Assembly: GCA_964477345.1 (NCBI GenBank)
Contig: CAYZDL010000009.1
Span: forward strand, 1-62,276
Reading direction: 5' to 3'
Length of the DNA: 62,276 nt
From: JAJZEO01 sp964477345
GTDB taxonomy: Bacteria > Chlamydiota > Chlamydiia > Chlamydiales > 2-12-FULL-49-11
The notes under the pieces are model-generated. The model ran no database searches and had not been told where the DNA came from. It saw only the letters and a list, made by a program, of their open reading frames with translations. A program made the position numbers and the translations under genes. Of this stretch, positions 7,686-16,679 are shown piece by piece. Within the stretch, counting starts at the first letter, position 1. Every line of letters starts with the position of its first letter.

Positions 7686-9122
7686 CTAAGGGGTGAAAGC
7701 TGAGTAGGCTGAGCGGTTCGAGCTCTCTGAGGAATCGGAATTGCCCTCTTGAATATAGTTTTTGAATTGAGCAAACTTTTTTCGGAAGGTGAGTTGGACA
7801 TCGCCTACCTGGCCGTGCCTGTTCTTGGCGATGATCACTTCGGCCATGCCGGGCTTGTCGTTCGGATTGTAGTAATCGCGTCTAAACATCAACATAACGA
7901 TGTCGGCATCCTGCTCAATCGATCCTGATTCGCGCAAGTCAGAGAGCATTGGCCTATGGCCTGCTCTCTCTTCAACCTTCCTAGAAAGCTGCGAGCCGCA
8001 CAAGATCGGAATTTCGAGTTCTCTGGCGAGATTTTTGAGCATCCTGGAGATTTCCGAGATCTCATTTTGTCGGTTATCTGAATTGTAATACCCCTTGGCC
8101 CCTGAAAGGAGTTGTAGGTAGTCAATGACGAGAAATCCAATTCCATGGACTTCTTTCATTCGGCGGGCACGGGCCCTTAGGTCAGTGATTTTAAGGCCTG
8201 GCTGGTCATCGATGATCATCGTATGCTCTTTCAAGCGATTGACTGCCTCGACGACTTTTTGGTATTCATATCCATCGAGAGACCCTGTTTTGAGCTTTTC
8301 CGACTCGATTTCGGCCTGTGAACAAATGACTCGGTGCAAAAGCTCTTCAGCCATCATCTCAAGAGAGAAGATCCCAACGGGAACATTTTTTTCTACGGCC
8401 ACATATTGAGCCATGTTTAGAGCGATCGCTGTCTTTCCCATTGAAGGGCGACCCGCGATGATAATCAGGTTAGAAGGGGAAAGGCCGTTTGTGAGTCGAT
8501 CGAGATCACAAAATCCTGTGGAAATCCCAGTAATCAGAGGCAGATTCCCATCATGCTGATGAAAAAGTTCTTGTTTTTGTTGTAATTCTTTTAGGTAGGG
8601 AAGTTGTGTCGTAGCCTTGACGCCCGACAAGATATCCTTCATCTCAACACCAATCGTTGAATTGGCTTTTTGACTAATTTTGAAGAAGAGTTCTTGTGCC
8701 TCATCGAGTGCTGAATAGACATCATCAGGACCGGTAAGAGCTCTCTTTTCTGTTTCTTTTGAGGCATGGATCATCTGTCTCAAAATCGCTTTTTTCTTCA
8801 CGATATCGACATATTCTTCAACATAAGCGGATGTTCCGACAAACTGGACAAGAGTGGTAAGATAGGCGACTCCGCCCACCTCCTGGTATTTTCCGCGATT
8901 CTTGAGGTTTTCTGCGATCAAGTGAACATCGGCGGGCTTTTCACTGGTAAAAGCAAGCTTGAGTGAAAAAAAGATTGACTTGTGCTCTGGATAATAAAAA
9001 TCGTCTTCATTGAGGGCATCGGAAGCAATGCTGAGGGCGCTGGAGCTTGTCAACATACATCCCAGAACCATCATCTCTGATTCTTTAGACTGAGGGAGAG
9101 TAGGCTGGAATTTTTCGGACAT
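7686..9122 (-). CDS. dnaB: Replicative DNA helicase DnaB
   Basis: Hexameric helicase that unwinds DNA ahead of the replication fork. The 478-residue protein has the N-terminal DnaB domain (about 10-120), a Walker A motif IIAGRPSMGKTA, the Walker B strand GFLVIDYLQLL, and the C-terminal RecA-like motifs GSQLSRKVEERAGHRP and DLRESGSIEQDADI. I set the start at ATG 9122 (MSEKFQPTLPQS). The open frame continues 52 codons further upstream but only because it reads through the tRNA-Ser gene, so that extension is not real. The gene probably shares the tRNA promoter or uses one within 9123-9166. Confidence 0.97.
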   Translation of the reverse strand: MSEKFQPTLPQSKESEMMVLGCMLTSSSALSIASDALNEDDFYYPEHKSIFFSLKLAFTSEKPADVHLIAENLKNRGKYQEVGGVAYLTTLVQFVGTSAYVEEYVDIVKKKAILRQMIHASKETEKRALTGPDDVYSALDEAQELFFKISQKANSTIGVEMKDILSGVKATTQLPYLKELQQKQELFHQHDGNLPLITGISTGFCDLDRLTNGLSPSNLIIIAGRPSMGKTAIALNMAQYVAVEKNVPVGIFSLEMMAEELLHRVICSQAEIESEKLKTGSLDGYEYQKVVEAVNRLKEHTMIIDDQPGLKITDLRARARRMKEVHGIGFLVIDYLQLLSGAKGYYNSDNRQNEISEISRMLKNLARELEIPILCGSQLSRKVEERAGHRPMLSDLRESGSIEQDADIVMLMFRRDYYNPNDKPGMAEVIIAKNRHGQVGDVQLTFRKKFAQFKNYIQEGNSDSSESSNRSAYSAFTP

Positions 9123-9166
9123 TTGATGAACCCACGTTTTCAGTTTCCAAACACAGTTTAAACTGT

Positions 9167-9255
9167 CGGAAAGAGAGGGATTCGAACCCTCGATACCCTT
9201 TAAGGGGTATACTTCCTTAGCAGGGAAGCGCTTTCGGCCACTCAGCCATCTTTCC
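9167..9255 (-). tRNA. tRNA-Ser (anticodon GCT)
   Basis: An 89-nt class II tRNA. The 7-bp acceptor stem pairs GGAAAGA (9255-9249) with TCTTTCC (9174-9168), with G as discriminator. The D arm reads GGCTGAGTGGCC, the anticodon loop CTGCTAA gives GCT (9221-9219), and a long variable arm (TACCCCTTAAAGGGTA) is typical of serine tRNAs. The T arm contains GGTTCGAATCC. CCA is not encoded. It reads AGC/AGT codons and lies 44 bp upstream of dnaB on the same strand. Confidence 0.97.
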
Positions 9256-9311
9256 ATACCATGGGGACCATTTGACAATGGTCGCCTCTGCTAGCAAAGC
9301 AGGGTGAAGCC

Positions 9312-9340
9312 AGTATACTGAGTTCCTTCATTAAACACAA
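9312..9340 (-). promoter_or_regulatory. Sigma-70-type promoter of tRNA-Ser
   Basis: On the minus strand TTGTGT (9340-9335) and TATACT (9317-9312) are separated by exactly 17 bp, a good match to the chlamydial sigma-66/sigma-70 consensus. The transcript would start near 9305, leaving about 50 nt of leader before the tRNA. That leader contains a perfect 7-bp hairpin (9266-9283, loop GTCA), a plausible processing signal. Confidence 0.7.
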
Positions 9341-9464
9341 GTTTGCACTTCCACTCAATAGTAATTTGCAGAACTTTTCGTTCTTGCATTCAACTAATCT
9401 CTCGAGTAGCATATTCGACAATTTTGTTAAAAATATAAGAATAAATAATAAATAGGAGAATGTT

Positions 9465-9983
9465 ATGAATGCAGTAAAATTAGTTACAACTAGTATTATA
9501 ATAATACATCCCGAGACTGAGGTTAAACAGACGGAGGTTAAAGCTCAAATCGATGTTTCTACAGACGAGAAAATGGCATTGGCAATGAAAAGTATTGATG
9601 TTCGGAGGCCTCCTATCGCTCCTCCTACACCAAAAAATAGAATGTTTGGAGCAGTGTCTTGGGATGAGAGACGAAGTGCTTGGATTGACAGCAAGGGGAT
9701 GTCCGTATTACAACTCTTGCCAAATGGATCAGTTCGATACCCTATGGATTCGCGTTTTAAGCCAGTTAAACTAGAAGCTCCAGCCTCTCGCAGACGAGAA
9801 GTTGCTGAAGAATTAAATTTTCATTCGGAAGGTGATGTTAAAGTAAGTGCTATTCAACGTCGTTTGGCAAAAATGACCAGAGCAAATGAAGGCGCTGCGT
9901 TGCCTGCCAGAAAATTTAGTAGGATGGACTCTCCTACAGGAGAAAAGAAGAGCGGTTCAGGTGAAGGCCCTGCTGAAATGTAG
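9465..9983 (+). CDS. Hypothetical protein, lineage-specific
   Basis: 172 residues, preceded by AGGAG six bases before the ATG, so translation is credible. I do not recognise a domain. The first 15 residues are hydrophobic (VKLVTTSIIIIH) without a normal signal peptide. A proline-rich stretch RPPIAPPTPK (about 48-57) precedes a small segment with SWDERRSAWIDSKGMSVLQL. The last 70 residues are charged and low in hydrophobics, probably disordered, ending SGSGEGPAEM. It stands alone between tRNA-Ser and a divergent unknown gene and is followed by a strong hairpin. A secreted effector or a small DNA-associated protein are both possible; no function is assigned. Confidence 0.7.
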   Translation: MNAVKLVTTSIIIIHPETEVKQTEVKAQIDVSTDEKMALAMKSIDVRRPPIAPPTPKNRMFGAVSWDERRSAWIDSKGMSVLQLLPNGSVRYPMDSRFKPVKLEAPASRRREVAEELNFHSEGDVKVSAIQRRLAKMTRANEGAALPARKFSRMDSPTGEKKSGSGEGPAEM

Positions 9984-9993
9984 GCGATTCTTT

Positions 9994-10023
9994 AGAATCT
10001 GAGTTTTTTGCAACTCAGATTCT
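9994..10023. terminator. Perfect 12-bp hairpin, probable bidirectional terminator
   Basis: AGAATCTGAGTT (9994-10005) and AACTCAGATTCT (10012-10023) pair perfectly around a 6-nt loop. It lies 11 bp after the stop of the 9465 gene and before the end of the convergent 10098-10934 gene, the usual place for a shared terminator. The following bases are only loosely T-rich, so Rho-independent strength is uncertain. Confidence 0.6.
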
Positions 10024-10097
10024 GTCAATCTTCATAATAATTTTATTATTAATTGCTTACTTGACCCACCTCTAGGAATAGGGGTGCGGTCGGTTGT

Positions 10098-10934
10098 TTA
10101 ATCAAGTAGGGATGTAAATAAGAGCTGATGGCCATTAATGGCATTCCAGTAGGAAGAGTGGACTGATCCATCGGGATTTTCGATAGTGATACAGTAGATT
10201 GGTAAATAGACGTCCAATGTGTGCCTAATCGCAAAGTCTTGCCCAAAGGCTGATTCGGCAATCCTTTTGATCTGGCTTTGCGAAAACCGTTTAGGAAGAC
10301 GCTCGGTCGACTTATATGACTTAGTGACTAGGCGATCATCGATAATTGTCTCGGGGCGTACGGCAAGTTTTGGTCGTTGTAAATGAAGACGGTATTGATT
10401 GCCTTGTTGAACAACAAGTTTTTTGCGCCTACAATTGTTTAGCCAACCACCTAACACATCATTTTCTACTTGTAAAATCCTTAAGAGCGATTCCCTATCG
10501 AGAATTCCCCCTTTTTCGGCAAGGGCATTGACGATTCTGAATTCGTTTTTCTCAAGACCAGCAGTGATGCAGTCAGAAAATCCGTGAGTTTTTTCCCACA
10601 AATTGGTGTTAAGAACCATTTCCCCTTCGAGTAGATCCCACAGAATCACACCTTCGCCAGTTCCATGTTCTCCGTGAGTGTATTTGACTTCCATTAGAAG
10701 ATAAGGGGAAAATTTCACGATGGGCTCCAAAAAATGGTGCCTCTCATCTTTCAAGAGGGTCTTTTTATTGATGTCCATGATCTGCTGAGCGGTGAATCTC
10801 GCCTCAAGGGTATGGAAGCTGCCGCTGTTGACATATTCCATAGCCTTAATACGCAGCTCCGGGTAATTCAGATTGGCCCAATAGGCGCCATATCCAAGCC
10901 CTCCAAGTGTTATCAATGTAGAAAGTATCCTCAT
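10098..10934 (-). CDS. Conserved chlamydial hypothetical protein with N-terminal anchor
   Basis: 278 residues. The N terminus (LSTLITLGGLGYGAYWANLNYP) is a short hydrophobic segment that could be a signal anchor or an uncleaved signal peptide. The remainder is soluble, with a charged middle (about 60-130), a probable winged-helix-like section LLRILQVENDVLGGWLNNC around 165-185, and a C-terminal beta-rich end. No enzymatic motif is seen. It faces upstream into an AT-rich region shared with the divergent small gene at 11102. The style resembles unannotated proteins conserved across Chlamydiae, but I cannot name a characterised homologue. Confidence 0.78.
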   Translation of the reverse strand: MRILSTLITLGGLGYGAYWANLNYPELRIKAMEYVNSGSFHTLEARFTAQQIMDINKKTLLKDERHHFLEPIVKFSPYLLMEVKYTHGEHGTGEGVILWDLLEGEMVLNTNLWEKTHGFSDCITAGLEKNEFRIVNALAEKGGILDRESLLRILQVENDVLGGWLNNCRRKKLVVQQGNQYRLHLQRPKLAVRPETIIDDRLVTKSYKSTERLPKRFSQSQIKRIAESAFGQDFAIRHTLDVYLPIYCITIENPDGSVHSSYWNAINGHQLLFTSLLD

Positions 10935-11033
10935 AACACGGAAGGATATTCTAATTTTTACTTTCTTGCAATATTGAACCTATCTCATCAATGAATTTTA
11001 GTCGATTTTTCGGTTTTCAGGGCTTTCCCGCAC

Positions 11034-11063
11034 TTGAATCGGAACAAACTTATGTGGTACAAA
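11034..11063 (+). promoter_or_regulatory. Possible promoter of the 11102 gene
   Basis: TTGAAT (11034-11039) and TACAAA (11058-11063) are separated by 18 bp, placing a start site about 30 nt before the ATG at 11102. The match is moderate; the region is AT-rich, so chance matches are likely. Confidence 0.4.
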
Positions 11064-11101
11064 AGATCTACAAATAAGAAAAATAATTAAATAAAGAAAA
11101 T

Positions 11102-11311
11102 ATGCAAAAAATCATCATCACAATGTCTGACGGAAGTCAGTATGAAAAAGAGTTTACCGAGCGATACCTAATAGAGGCATTTTTGGCTAAATTGGAAATC
11201 TTTGAAGGACTCTTTATCGAACTTAATCATAATGAAATGAACAACCCCTTTGCGCCAAGTGTGAGGATTAATCCAAAGTTTATCGTCAAAATCGAGCAAG
11301 AAGCGTTTTAA
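11102..11311 (+). CDS. Small hypothetical protein
   Basis: 69 residues beginning MQKIIITMSDGSQYEKEF and containing a helix-like stretch YLIEAFLAKLEIFEGLFIEL and a C-terminal FIVKIEQEAF. It is acidic and compact with no signal peptide. The alternation of hydrophobic and charged residues looks like real protein rather than chance, but the ribosome-binding site is weak (AAAGAAAAT). The last codons overlap the end of the convergent pepF gene by 4 bp. No family recognised. Confidence 0.55.
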   Translation: MQKIIITMSDGSQYEKEFTERYLIEAFLAKLEIFEGLFIELNHNEMNNPFAPSVRINPKFIVKIEQEAF

Positions 11312-13047
11312 CCGTTCCGTTCTTGAGCGAGGGCAAGTCGAAGATACTCTTCGATATCCTTGTTCAACCAGTCTATGGCACCTTGCCAAAAGTCGATCCG
11401 AGTGAGATCGACCCCAAGGTGTTTTTTCGCAAGCTCTTCGGCACTCATCGATCCTGAGTCTTGGAGTAAGGCGATGTACTTATCCTCAAAAGATCCACTA
11501 GCACGCAAATGAGCATAAACCCCTAAACTAAATAAATATCCAAATGTATAGGTCCAGTTGTAAAAGGGTGCCTCTGTTAGGTAAAAATGCATCTTGAAGG
11601 CCCAAAAATGGGGAAGATAATCATCAAGTGTATTTGCAAAACCTTCTTTTTGAGCATCGACCATCATCTCAGAAATTTCAGAGGGGGTGATAAATCCTTT
11701 TTTTCTTGCTTCATGAAAAGCACAGTCAAAAAGGAATCGAGAATGAAGATCCATGCTAAAAATCATGTAATCGGTCAATTTTTCATCTAGAAGAAACAAT
11801 TTTTCCTGATTATTTTTTGCATTTCGAATCGCATTATCGTGGATCATCATTTCGCACATCGTCGAAGCAGTTTCTGCCAAATTATAGGGGACAGTTCTCA
11901 TCAGAGCCGGCAAATCTTTCATTGCCTCGTTGTGAAATCCATGCCCAAGCTCGTGAGCCAAAGTTCCTTGCGAACTTAGCGAATCTGCGAATGTCATTAA
12001 TATTCTTGATTCTTTTGAAACGGGAAGGTTCGTGCAAAAGCCACCTGCCCGCTTTGTATCGCTTACCGATGCAGAGACCCAGTTGTTTTCTAGAGCTCTT
12101 CTGGCAAATGCCCCCATTTTTGGAGAGGCTTGTGAAAAAAGATCGATGATCGTCTGCGCTGCTTCATCGTAGGTGATTTTTGTAAAATCACCTTTCCCCA
12201 CCGAGGCTCGATAATCGGCATAACCCAATGAATTAAGCCCCAAAAGGTTGGCCTTTGCGTTCATGAATTTTACAATTGGACCTTTATTAGCCGAAATAGC
12301 TGCCCACATAGCCTCAACAGTCTTTCTTGATGTTCGATTTGCTTCAAGAGTTTCATGGAGATAGTCGTCCCAACCCCTTGCCTTATAGGTACGAAGACGA
12401 AAATCGACTAAGTTATTCAAAATTTGTGCGAAAACAGACTCACGTTTTTTCAATTCTTGTTCCATGGTACGAAGAGCTTCGATTCGAATGACGCGATCAG
12501 GGTTATAAAAGAGATTTTCTAATTTACTCAGGTTAAGCTTCTCTCCCTTCATGTCAAACTCAACTTCTCCCATGTAGGTAAAATAGAGGGTCATTAAGCC
12601 GTGAAGACCAGAGACAGAAAGATCGCTCGTAAGAGCCTCTTTGTCTAAGGACATTTTTTGTTTGGCGGTTCTTCTTCTTTCATCGAGATAAAAACGAGAT
12701 TTACCAAGAGAGGTTGCAATTCTTTCGTACTCATCTTGAGGCAGTTGGAGTAATATTTCATCGAGCTTTAGCTTCACTTTTTCAAAATCGGCACGTAAGG
12801 CGTTGACCCTTGCTTCTAATTGCGTGGCTTCTCCGTTTGAAGTATTCTCGCCAGTTAAGCAGCAAACGACGCTTTCGGCCTCGTAAAGGGAATCCATAAT
12901 TCGTTGGTAAGGGCCAAACATTTCAGGAAGCTCAATTTGAAACTGTTGGATGTCTTGCTCAAGTTTGTCAAGGGTAAGGTGAAATTCCTTAGGTGTTGCA
13001 GCGGCACCTTCTAATAAGTTAGATAAATCCCAATCCAATGCAAACAT
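11308..13047 (-). CDS. pepF: Oligoendopeptidase F (M3B zinc metallopeptidase)
   Basis: Cytosolic zinc peptidase that degrades oligopeptides, useful for recycling host-derived or signal-peptide fragments. The zinc site HELGHGFH with the third ligand in NLAETASTMCE is visible around residues 365-400, within a largely helical 579-residue protein of normal family length. The N-terminal 120 residues form the coiled lid (LDKLEQDIQQFQIELPEMFG). GGGAG in the leader is a reasonable ribosome-binding site for ATG 13047. It lies 42 bp downstream of the dehydrogenase gene on the same strand. Confidence 0.94.
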   Translation of the reverse strand: MFALDWDLSNLLEGAAATPKEFHLTLDKLEQDIQQFQIELPEMFGPYQRIMDSLYEAESVVCCLTGENTSNGEATQLEARVNALRADFEKVKLKLDEILLQLPQDEYERIATSLGKSRFYLDERRRTAKQKMSLDKEALTSDLSVSGLHGLMTLYFTYMGEVEFDMKGEKLNLSKLENLFYNPDRVIRIEALRTMEQELKKRESVFAQILNNLVDFRLRTYKARGWDDYLHETLEANRTSRKTVEAMWAAISANKGPIVKFMNAKANLLGLNSLGYADYRASVGKGDFTKITYDEAAQTIIDLFSQASPKMGAFARRALENNWVSASVSDTKRAGGFCTNLPVSKESRILMTFADSLSSQGTLAHELGHGFHNEAMKDLPALMRTVPYNLAETASTMCEMMIHDNAIRNAKNNQEKLFLLDEKLTDYMIFSMDLHSRFLFDCAFHEARKKGFITPSEISEMMVDAQKEGFANTLDDYLPHFWAFKMHFYLTEAPFYNWTYTFGYLFSLGVYAHLRASGSFEDKYIALLQDSGSMSAEELAKKHLGVDLTRIDFWQGAIDWLNKDIEEYLRLALAQERNG

Positions 13048-13089
13048 GAAAGCTCCCGGTAATCGTTGTGGATTTTAAGTGAAAAGGAA

Positions 13090-13932
13090 TTACTTGTCGA
13101 AGAATTTAATCAGATTTTTTTGTGGTAAAAACCTGGCAAGAAACATCATCCATTTCGCGCGAGGACCCACAATGTAATGGGATTTTGGTGGGTTTTCCCC
13201 AAATGCAAGAACGATTGCATCACTCACAATCTCGGGAGGTTTACCCCTTTGAATTTCTTGTTCTGTTAAGTGTTTCATCAAATCAATAAAGCGGTCTTTA
13301 TAAAGTAGGCGGCATTCATTTGAAAAATGAGCAAGACGCTCATTGACAATCGCCATCATCGAATGGGAACTACGAGTTGTAATGTGAGAGGGGTTGATCG
13401 CAATCACGTCGATTTCCCAAGGAGCTAATTCCTCCTTAAGGGCTTGAGTTAATGATTCAATCACATATTTTGTTGAGCAAATAGGAAATAAAAACGGAGG
13501 CGTCATTACCCCGCCAACAGAACTAATGTTAACGATTCTTCCCTTTCTTTTACGTAAAGGGGGAAGAAGTGCTTGTGTGACACGTAGAACGCCAAAGATA
13601 TTGGTTTCATACAGCTGCTTTAGATCATTAATATTCAGAGCTTCAATGGGAGAAAAATCACTAACACCGGCATTATTTAAAAGACCAAAGAGCCCCCCCT
13701 CTCCTACGGTGTTAATCACTTCGGTAGCTGCTTTTGCAACCGATTTTTCACAAGTGACATCGATGATCAGAGAACGGCTATCTTTTGAGAGATTTTTTTC
13801 TAGCAGGTATCCATCCTCAGCCTTCCTTACCCCTGCAAGAACTCTAAATCCAGCTCTGTCAAGAGCAATCGCGCTAGCACGGCCAATCCCTGAAGAGGTC
13901 CCGGTAATAAAGATCGTCTCTTTTTTTCCCAT
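13090..13932 (-). CDS. Short-chain dehydrogenase/reductase family protein lacking the catalytic Tyr
   Basis: 280 residues with a classical SDR Rossmann fold: TGTSSGIGRA near the N terminus for NAD(P) binding, LLNNAGVS at the central strand, and NISSVGG carrying the catalytic serine. The active-site block that normally reads Y-x-x-x-K reads PICSTKYVIE here, so the lysine is present but the tyrosine position is isoleucine. An intact Rossmann fold without the Tyr suggests either altered chemistry or a binding role. The C-terminal region (GENPPKSHYIVGPRAKWMMF) resembles the retinol/steroid dehydrogenase-like subgroup. The substrate is unknown. It is divergent from mutL with only 69 bp between starts. 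Confidence 0.88.
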   Translation of the reverse strand: MGKKETIFITGTSSGIGRASAIALDRAGFRVLAGVRKAEDGYLLEKNLSKDSRSLIIDVTCEKSVAKAATEVINTVGEGGLFGLLNNAGVSDFSPIEALNINDLKQLYETNIFGVLRVTQALLPPLRKRKGRIVNISSVGGVMTPPFLFPICSTKYVIESLTQALKEELAPWEIDVIAINPSHITTRSSHSMMAIVNERLAHFSNECRLLYKDRFIDLMKHLTEQEIQRGKPPEIVSDAIVLAFGENPPKSHYIVGPRAKWMMFLARFLPQKNLIKFFDK

Positions 13933-14001
13933 GATTTAACCTAAGAGTTAAAAGCGGTTTTTTTCAAGATTGGAAATTGAAGGTAGAGTATACTCTGTCC
14001 C

Positions 14002-15679
14002 ATGGGTACAAAAATACGCATATTATCCGATAAGACGATTGATCAAATTGCTGCAGGTGAGGTGATTGAGAATCCTGCATCGATTGTTAAAGAGCTTGTT
14101 GAAAATAGTATTGATGCCCTTGCTACATGGGTAAAAATCGAAATTCATGGAGGAGGCCACTACCAAATCCGGATCTCAGATAATGGATGTGGAATGTCTA
14201 GTGATGATGCTCTCCTTGCCTTTGAAAGGCATGCTACATCAAAAATTACTGATGTTGAAGATCTTACGAAGATTTCTTCAATGGGATTTCGGGGAGAGGC
14301 TTTAGCTACGATTGCTGCATGTGCCAAAGTTGAATTGACTACATGCGAGCAGGGATCTCAATTTGGGACAAAGGTCATCATCCACGGCGGAAGAGTAATT
14401 TCACAAGAAGATCAATCTCGCAAACCAGNNNNNNNNNNATGTATCGTCCCTATTTTACAATATCCCCGCCCGTAAAGCCTTTCAAAAGGGAAAGGGGCCG
14501 TCGACTAGCGAAATCGTAAAGATGGTGACAAAATTGGCATTAGCTCACCCCCAAGTTGCCATAGAATTGATTTCTCACGAAGAAACCCTTCTAAAGAGCA
14601 CAGGAGAGGCTGATCGAATTGTTGAGCAGATTTTGGGAGAGACTTTTAAGAAAGAAATGCGATCAATAGAGTTTGCCACAGAGGAATTTACAATTAGAGG
14701 TCTTGTTTCTACTCCGAACAACAGTCGTTCCAATAGAACTGGTCAATACCTTTTTATTAATCAAAGACCTATCCATTCCCCCCTCGTTTCAAAAGCAGTA
14801 CAATTAGCCTTCTCCACACGCCTCTCCTCTGGTCAGTACCCATTGTTTGTCTTGTGGATCACCCTGCCTCCTCATTTTATCGATATCAATGTACATCCTC
14901 AAAAAAGTGAAGTTCGTTTTAGGAATGAAGAGAAGATGATCGAAATGGTTCTTGAGGCTTTGGGAACTCATTTTGGAACAATACATGCATTCGAATCGTT
15001 TCAAGAGAAAAAAAACTTCTCAGAAGCTCCGTTAACGTTCCATGAGCCAGCACTCCACTATCAAATTAATTTGACCACAACAATGTCAACACCTCCCCAT
15101 CAACAGGAAATTATTCTACTTGCGAAATTTGATCGATATGCGCTGGTCCGTTTTGAAAAGGGGATCTCTTTGTTCGAAGATCATGAAGCCGAGGAGACGA
15201 TCGCCTTTGTCGATCTATCAGCGATGCAAGGGCGCCTTTTTTTCGATGGAATGATCAAAGCAATGGAAAATAATGAGGGTGCGCATAAGCAGCAACTACT
15301 ATTTTCGGAAACGCTCTCATTTTCCCCGGCAGAAGCAGAGGAGGTGAGAGAGAAACTCTCTCTTCTAAATCAAATGGGAATCGGTATTCGCGAATTTGGA
15401 AAATGTACCTTTGTCATTGAAGCAATTTCAGAACAGATTTCCCTTGCCGATGTCAAAGCGATCATTCAGGAGACTTCACCAAAAATGGAAAGGGAAACGG
15501 TCGCAAAAAAACTTGTTTCTTTTTACCGCTGTCGTCCAGACTTGTCAGAAAGAGAAATCGTTTCGATGATCAAAACTTTGTTGAAGACGACCGATCCGCG
15601 CTATTCTCCAAGCGGCAAACGGATCTTATCTCATTTTACCTATAAAGAGTGGGAGCAGTGGATTGAAAGAAGCCCTTAA
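14002..15679 (+). CDS. mutL: DNA mismatch repair protein MutL (interrupted by an assembly gap)
   Basis: GHKL ATPase that links MutS recognition to downstream repair. The first part has the N-box KELVENSIDAL, DNGCGM and GFRGEAL. After ten Ns at 14429-14438, translation resumes one frame over with VSSLFYNIPARKAF, the conserved MutL motif, then continues to the stop. Both halves are intact, and roughly 8-12 residues before LFYNIPAR are missing, so this is one gene with a placeholder gap whose true length must be a multiple of three. The C-terminal region is the short dimerisation domain. A TATACT box sits 7 bp before the ATG. pepP follows and overlaps. Confidence 0.95.
14429..14438. other. Assembly gap (10 N) inside mutL
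   Basis: Ten consecutive Ns. Comparing flanking frames, the true length of missing sequence must be a multiple of three for mutL to stay in frame, so ten is a placeholder rather than a measured length. Confidence 0.98.
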
Positions 15680-16679
15680 ACAAATAGATCACCTCTTTAT
15701 CACTTATCAACCTGCTGATATTGAATACTTGACTGGGAAGGCAGTTTCAAAAGGGAGTGTCATCTTTGGAATGGGAAGAGCCGCCTTCTTTGTCGATTCT
15801 CGCTACCGTGACGGGTGTACCGATCTTTCCCATTTTGAGCTCTATGATGAAAAGCTCGAAACAAAAAAGAAATTTATCGATTCATTGCAACCTAAGAAAC
15901 TTGCCTACGATCCAACAACTATATCACTATTGAACTATAGAGAAATTGCCTCCTACCCGCTTGAAGAATCTGATCTATTAAAGCGGACAAGGGCCAAAAA
16001 AAATCAAAAAGAACTCGGATTGATTCGAGAGGCGGCACGCCTGAATGCAAAATCGATCACCCACCTCATTGCCCAATTAAGAGTGGGAATGAGGGAAGAT
16101 GAAGCCTCATGGATCTTCGAAAAATTTGCTCGTGAACACGGAAGTGAAAAACTTGCCTTTCAACCGACGATCGCCTTTAGTGAAAATTCAGCAATTCCTC
16201 ATTACAAAGGGGGCGACGGTGTCCTCAAAGAAAAAATGGCCGTATTGATCGACGTCGGAGTTTTTAAAGACCGGTATGCAAGTGACCTCACAAGGTCGTT
16301 CTTTTTTCAAGGAGAAGATTCCGAGTACAAAAAAATTCATGACTTAGTGGTTGGAGTCCAGAAAGAAGGGTGTGCTTTAATTCGCCCCGGATTGCCGATT
16401 GCAGAGGTCGATAGGTTCATGAGAATGCGATTTAAAGAAGAAGGGTTAGACGAACATTTTAAACATGCATCAGGACATGGATTAGGACTAGAAATTCACG
16501 AATACCCAAGACTGTGGCATGAAACCGATTCTCAATTTGTATTGGAAGAGGGGATGGTGATCACTGTTGAGCCTGGTCTCTATTTTCCTGGAACATGGGG
16601 AATAAGACACGAAGATACCCTGATCATTCACAAGGAAGGAGTCGAAAATCTTTATGAAGAGTGGGATTGGGCAAGATAG
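15663..16679 (+). CDS. pepP: Xaa-Pro aminopeptidase (M24 family)
   Basis: Metallo-aminopeptidase that removes the first residue from peptides with proline second. The C-terminal pita-bread domain shows the metal ligands in order: LIDVGVFKDRYASDLTRSF (two Asp), SGHGLGLEIHE (His), TVEPGLY (Glu) and IRHEDT (Glu). The 338-residue length fits the short two-domain form. The start is a TTG at 15663 inside the end of mutL (17 bp overlap), which indicates coupling; the next in-frame standard start would cut the N-terminal domain. The mutL-pepP pair is the order known from Chlamydia. Confidence 0.93.
   Translation: MKEALKQIDHLFITYQPADIEYLTGKAVSKGSVIFGMGRAAFFVDSRYRDGCTDLSHFELYDEKLETKKKFIDSLQPKKLAYDPTTISLLNYREIASYPLEESDLLKRTRAKKNQKELGLIREAARLNAKSITHLIAQLRVGMREDEASWIFEKFAREHGSEKLAFQPTIAFSENSAIPHYKGGDGVLKEKMAVLIDVGVFKDRYASDLTRSFFFQGEDSEYKKIHDLVVGVQKEGCALIRPGLPIAEVDRFMRMRFKEEGLDEHFKHASGHGLGLEIHEYPRLWHETDSQFVLEEGMVITVEPGLYFPGTWGIRHEDTLIIHKEGVENLYEEWDWAR

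Noticed and set aside
9123..9278. 52-codon N-terminal extension of DnaB
   Set aside because: The extension is the complementary reading of tRNA-Ser and its flanks; family homology begins at the ATG 9122 region.
9266..9283. Second tRNA or tRNA remnant upstream of tRNA-Ser
   Set aside because: Only a 7-bp hairpin is present; no cloverleaf can be drawn.
13526..13939. 137-codon plus-strand frame opposite the dehydrogenase gene
   Set aside because: It is an antisense shadow of a clear SDR gene, with no ribosome-binding site or protein family pattern.
14002..15679. mutL as a frameshifted pseudogene
   Set aside because: The frame change coincides exactly with the ten-N gap and motifs are intact on both sides.
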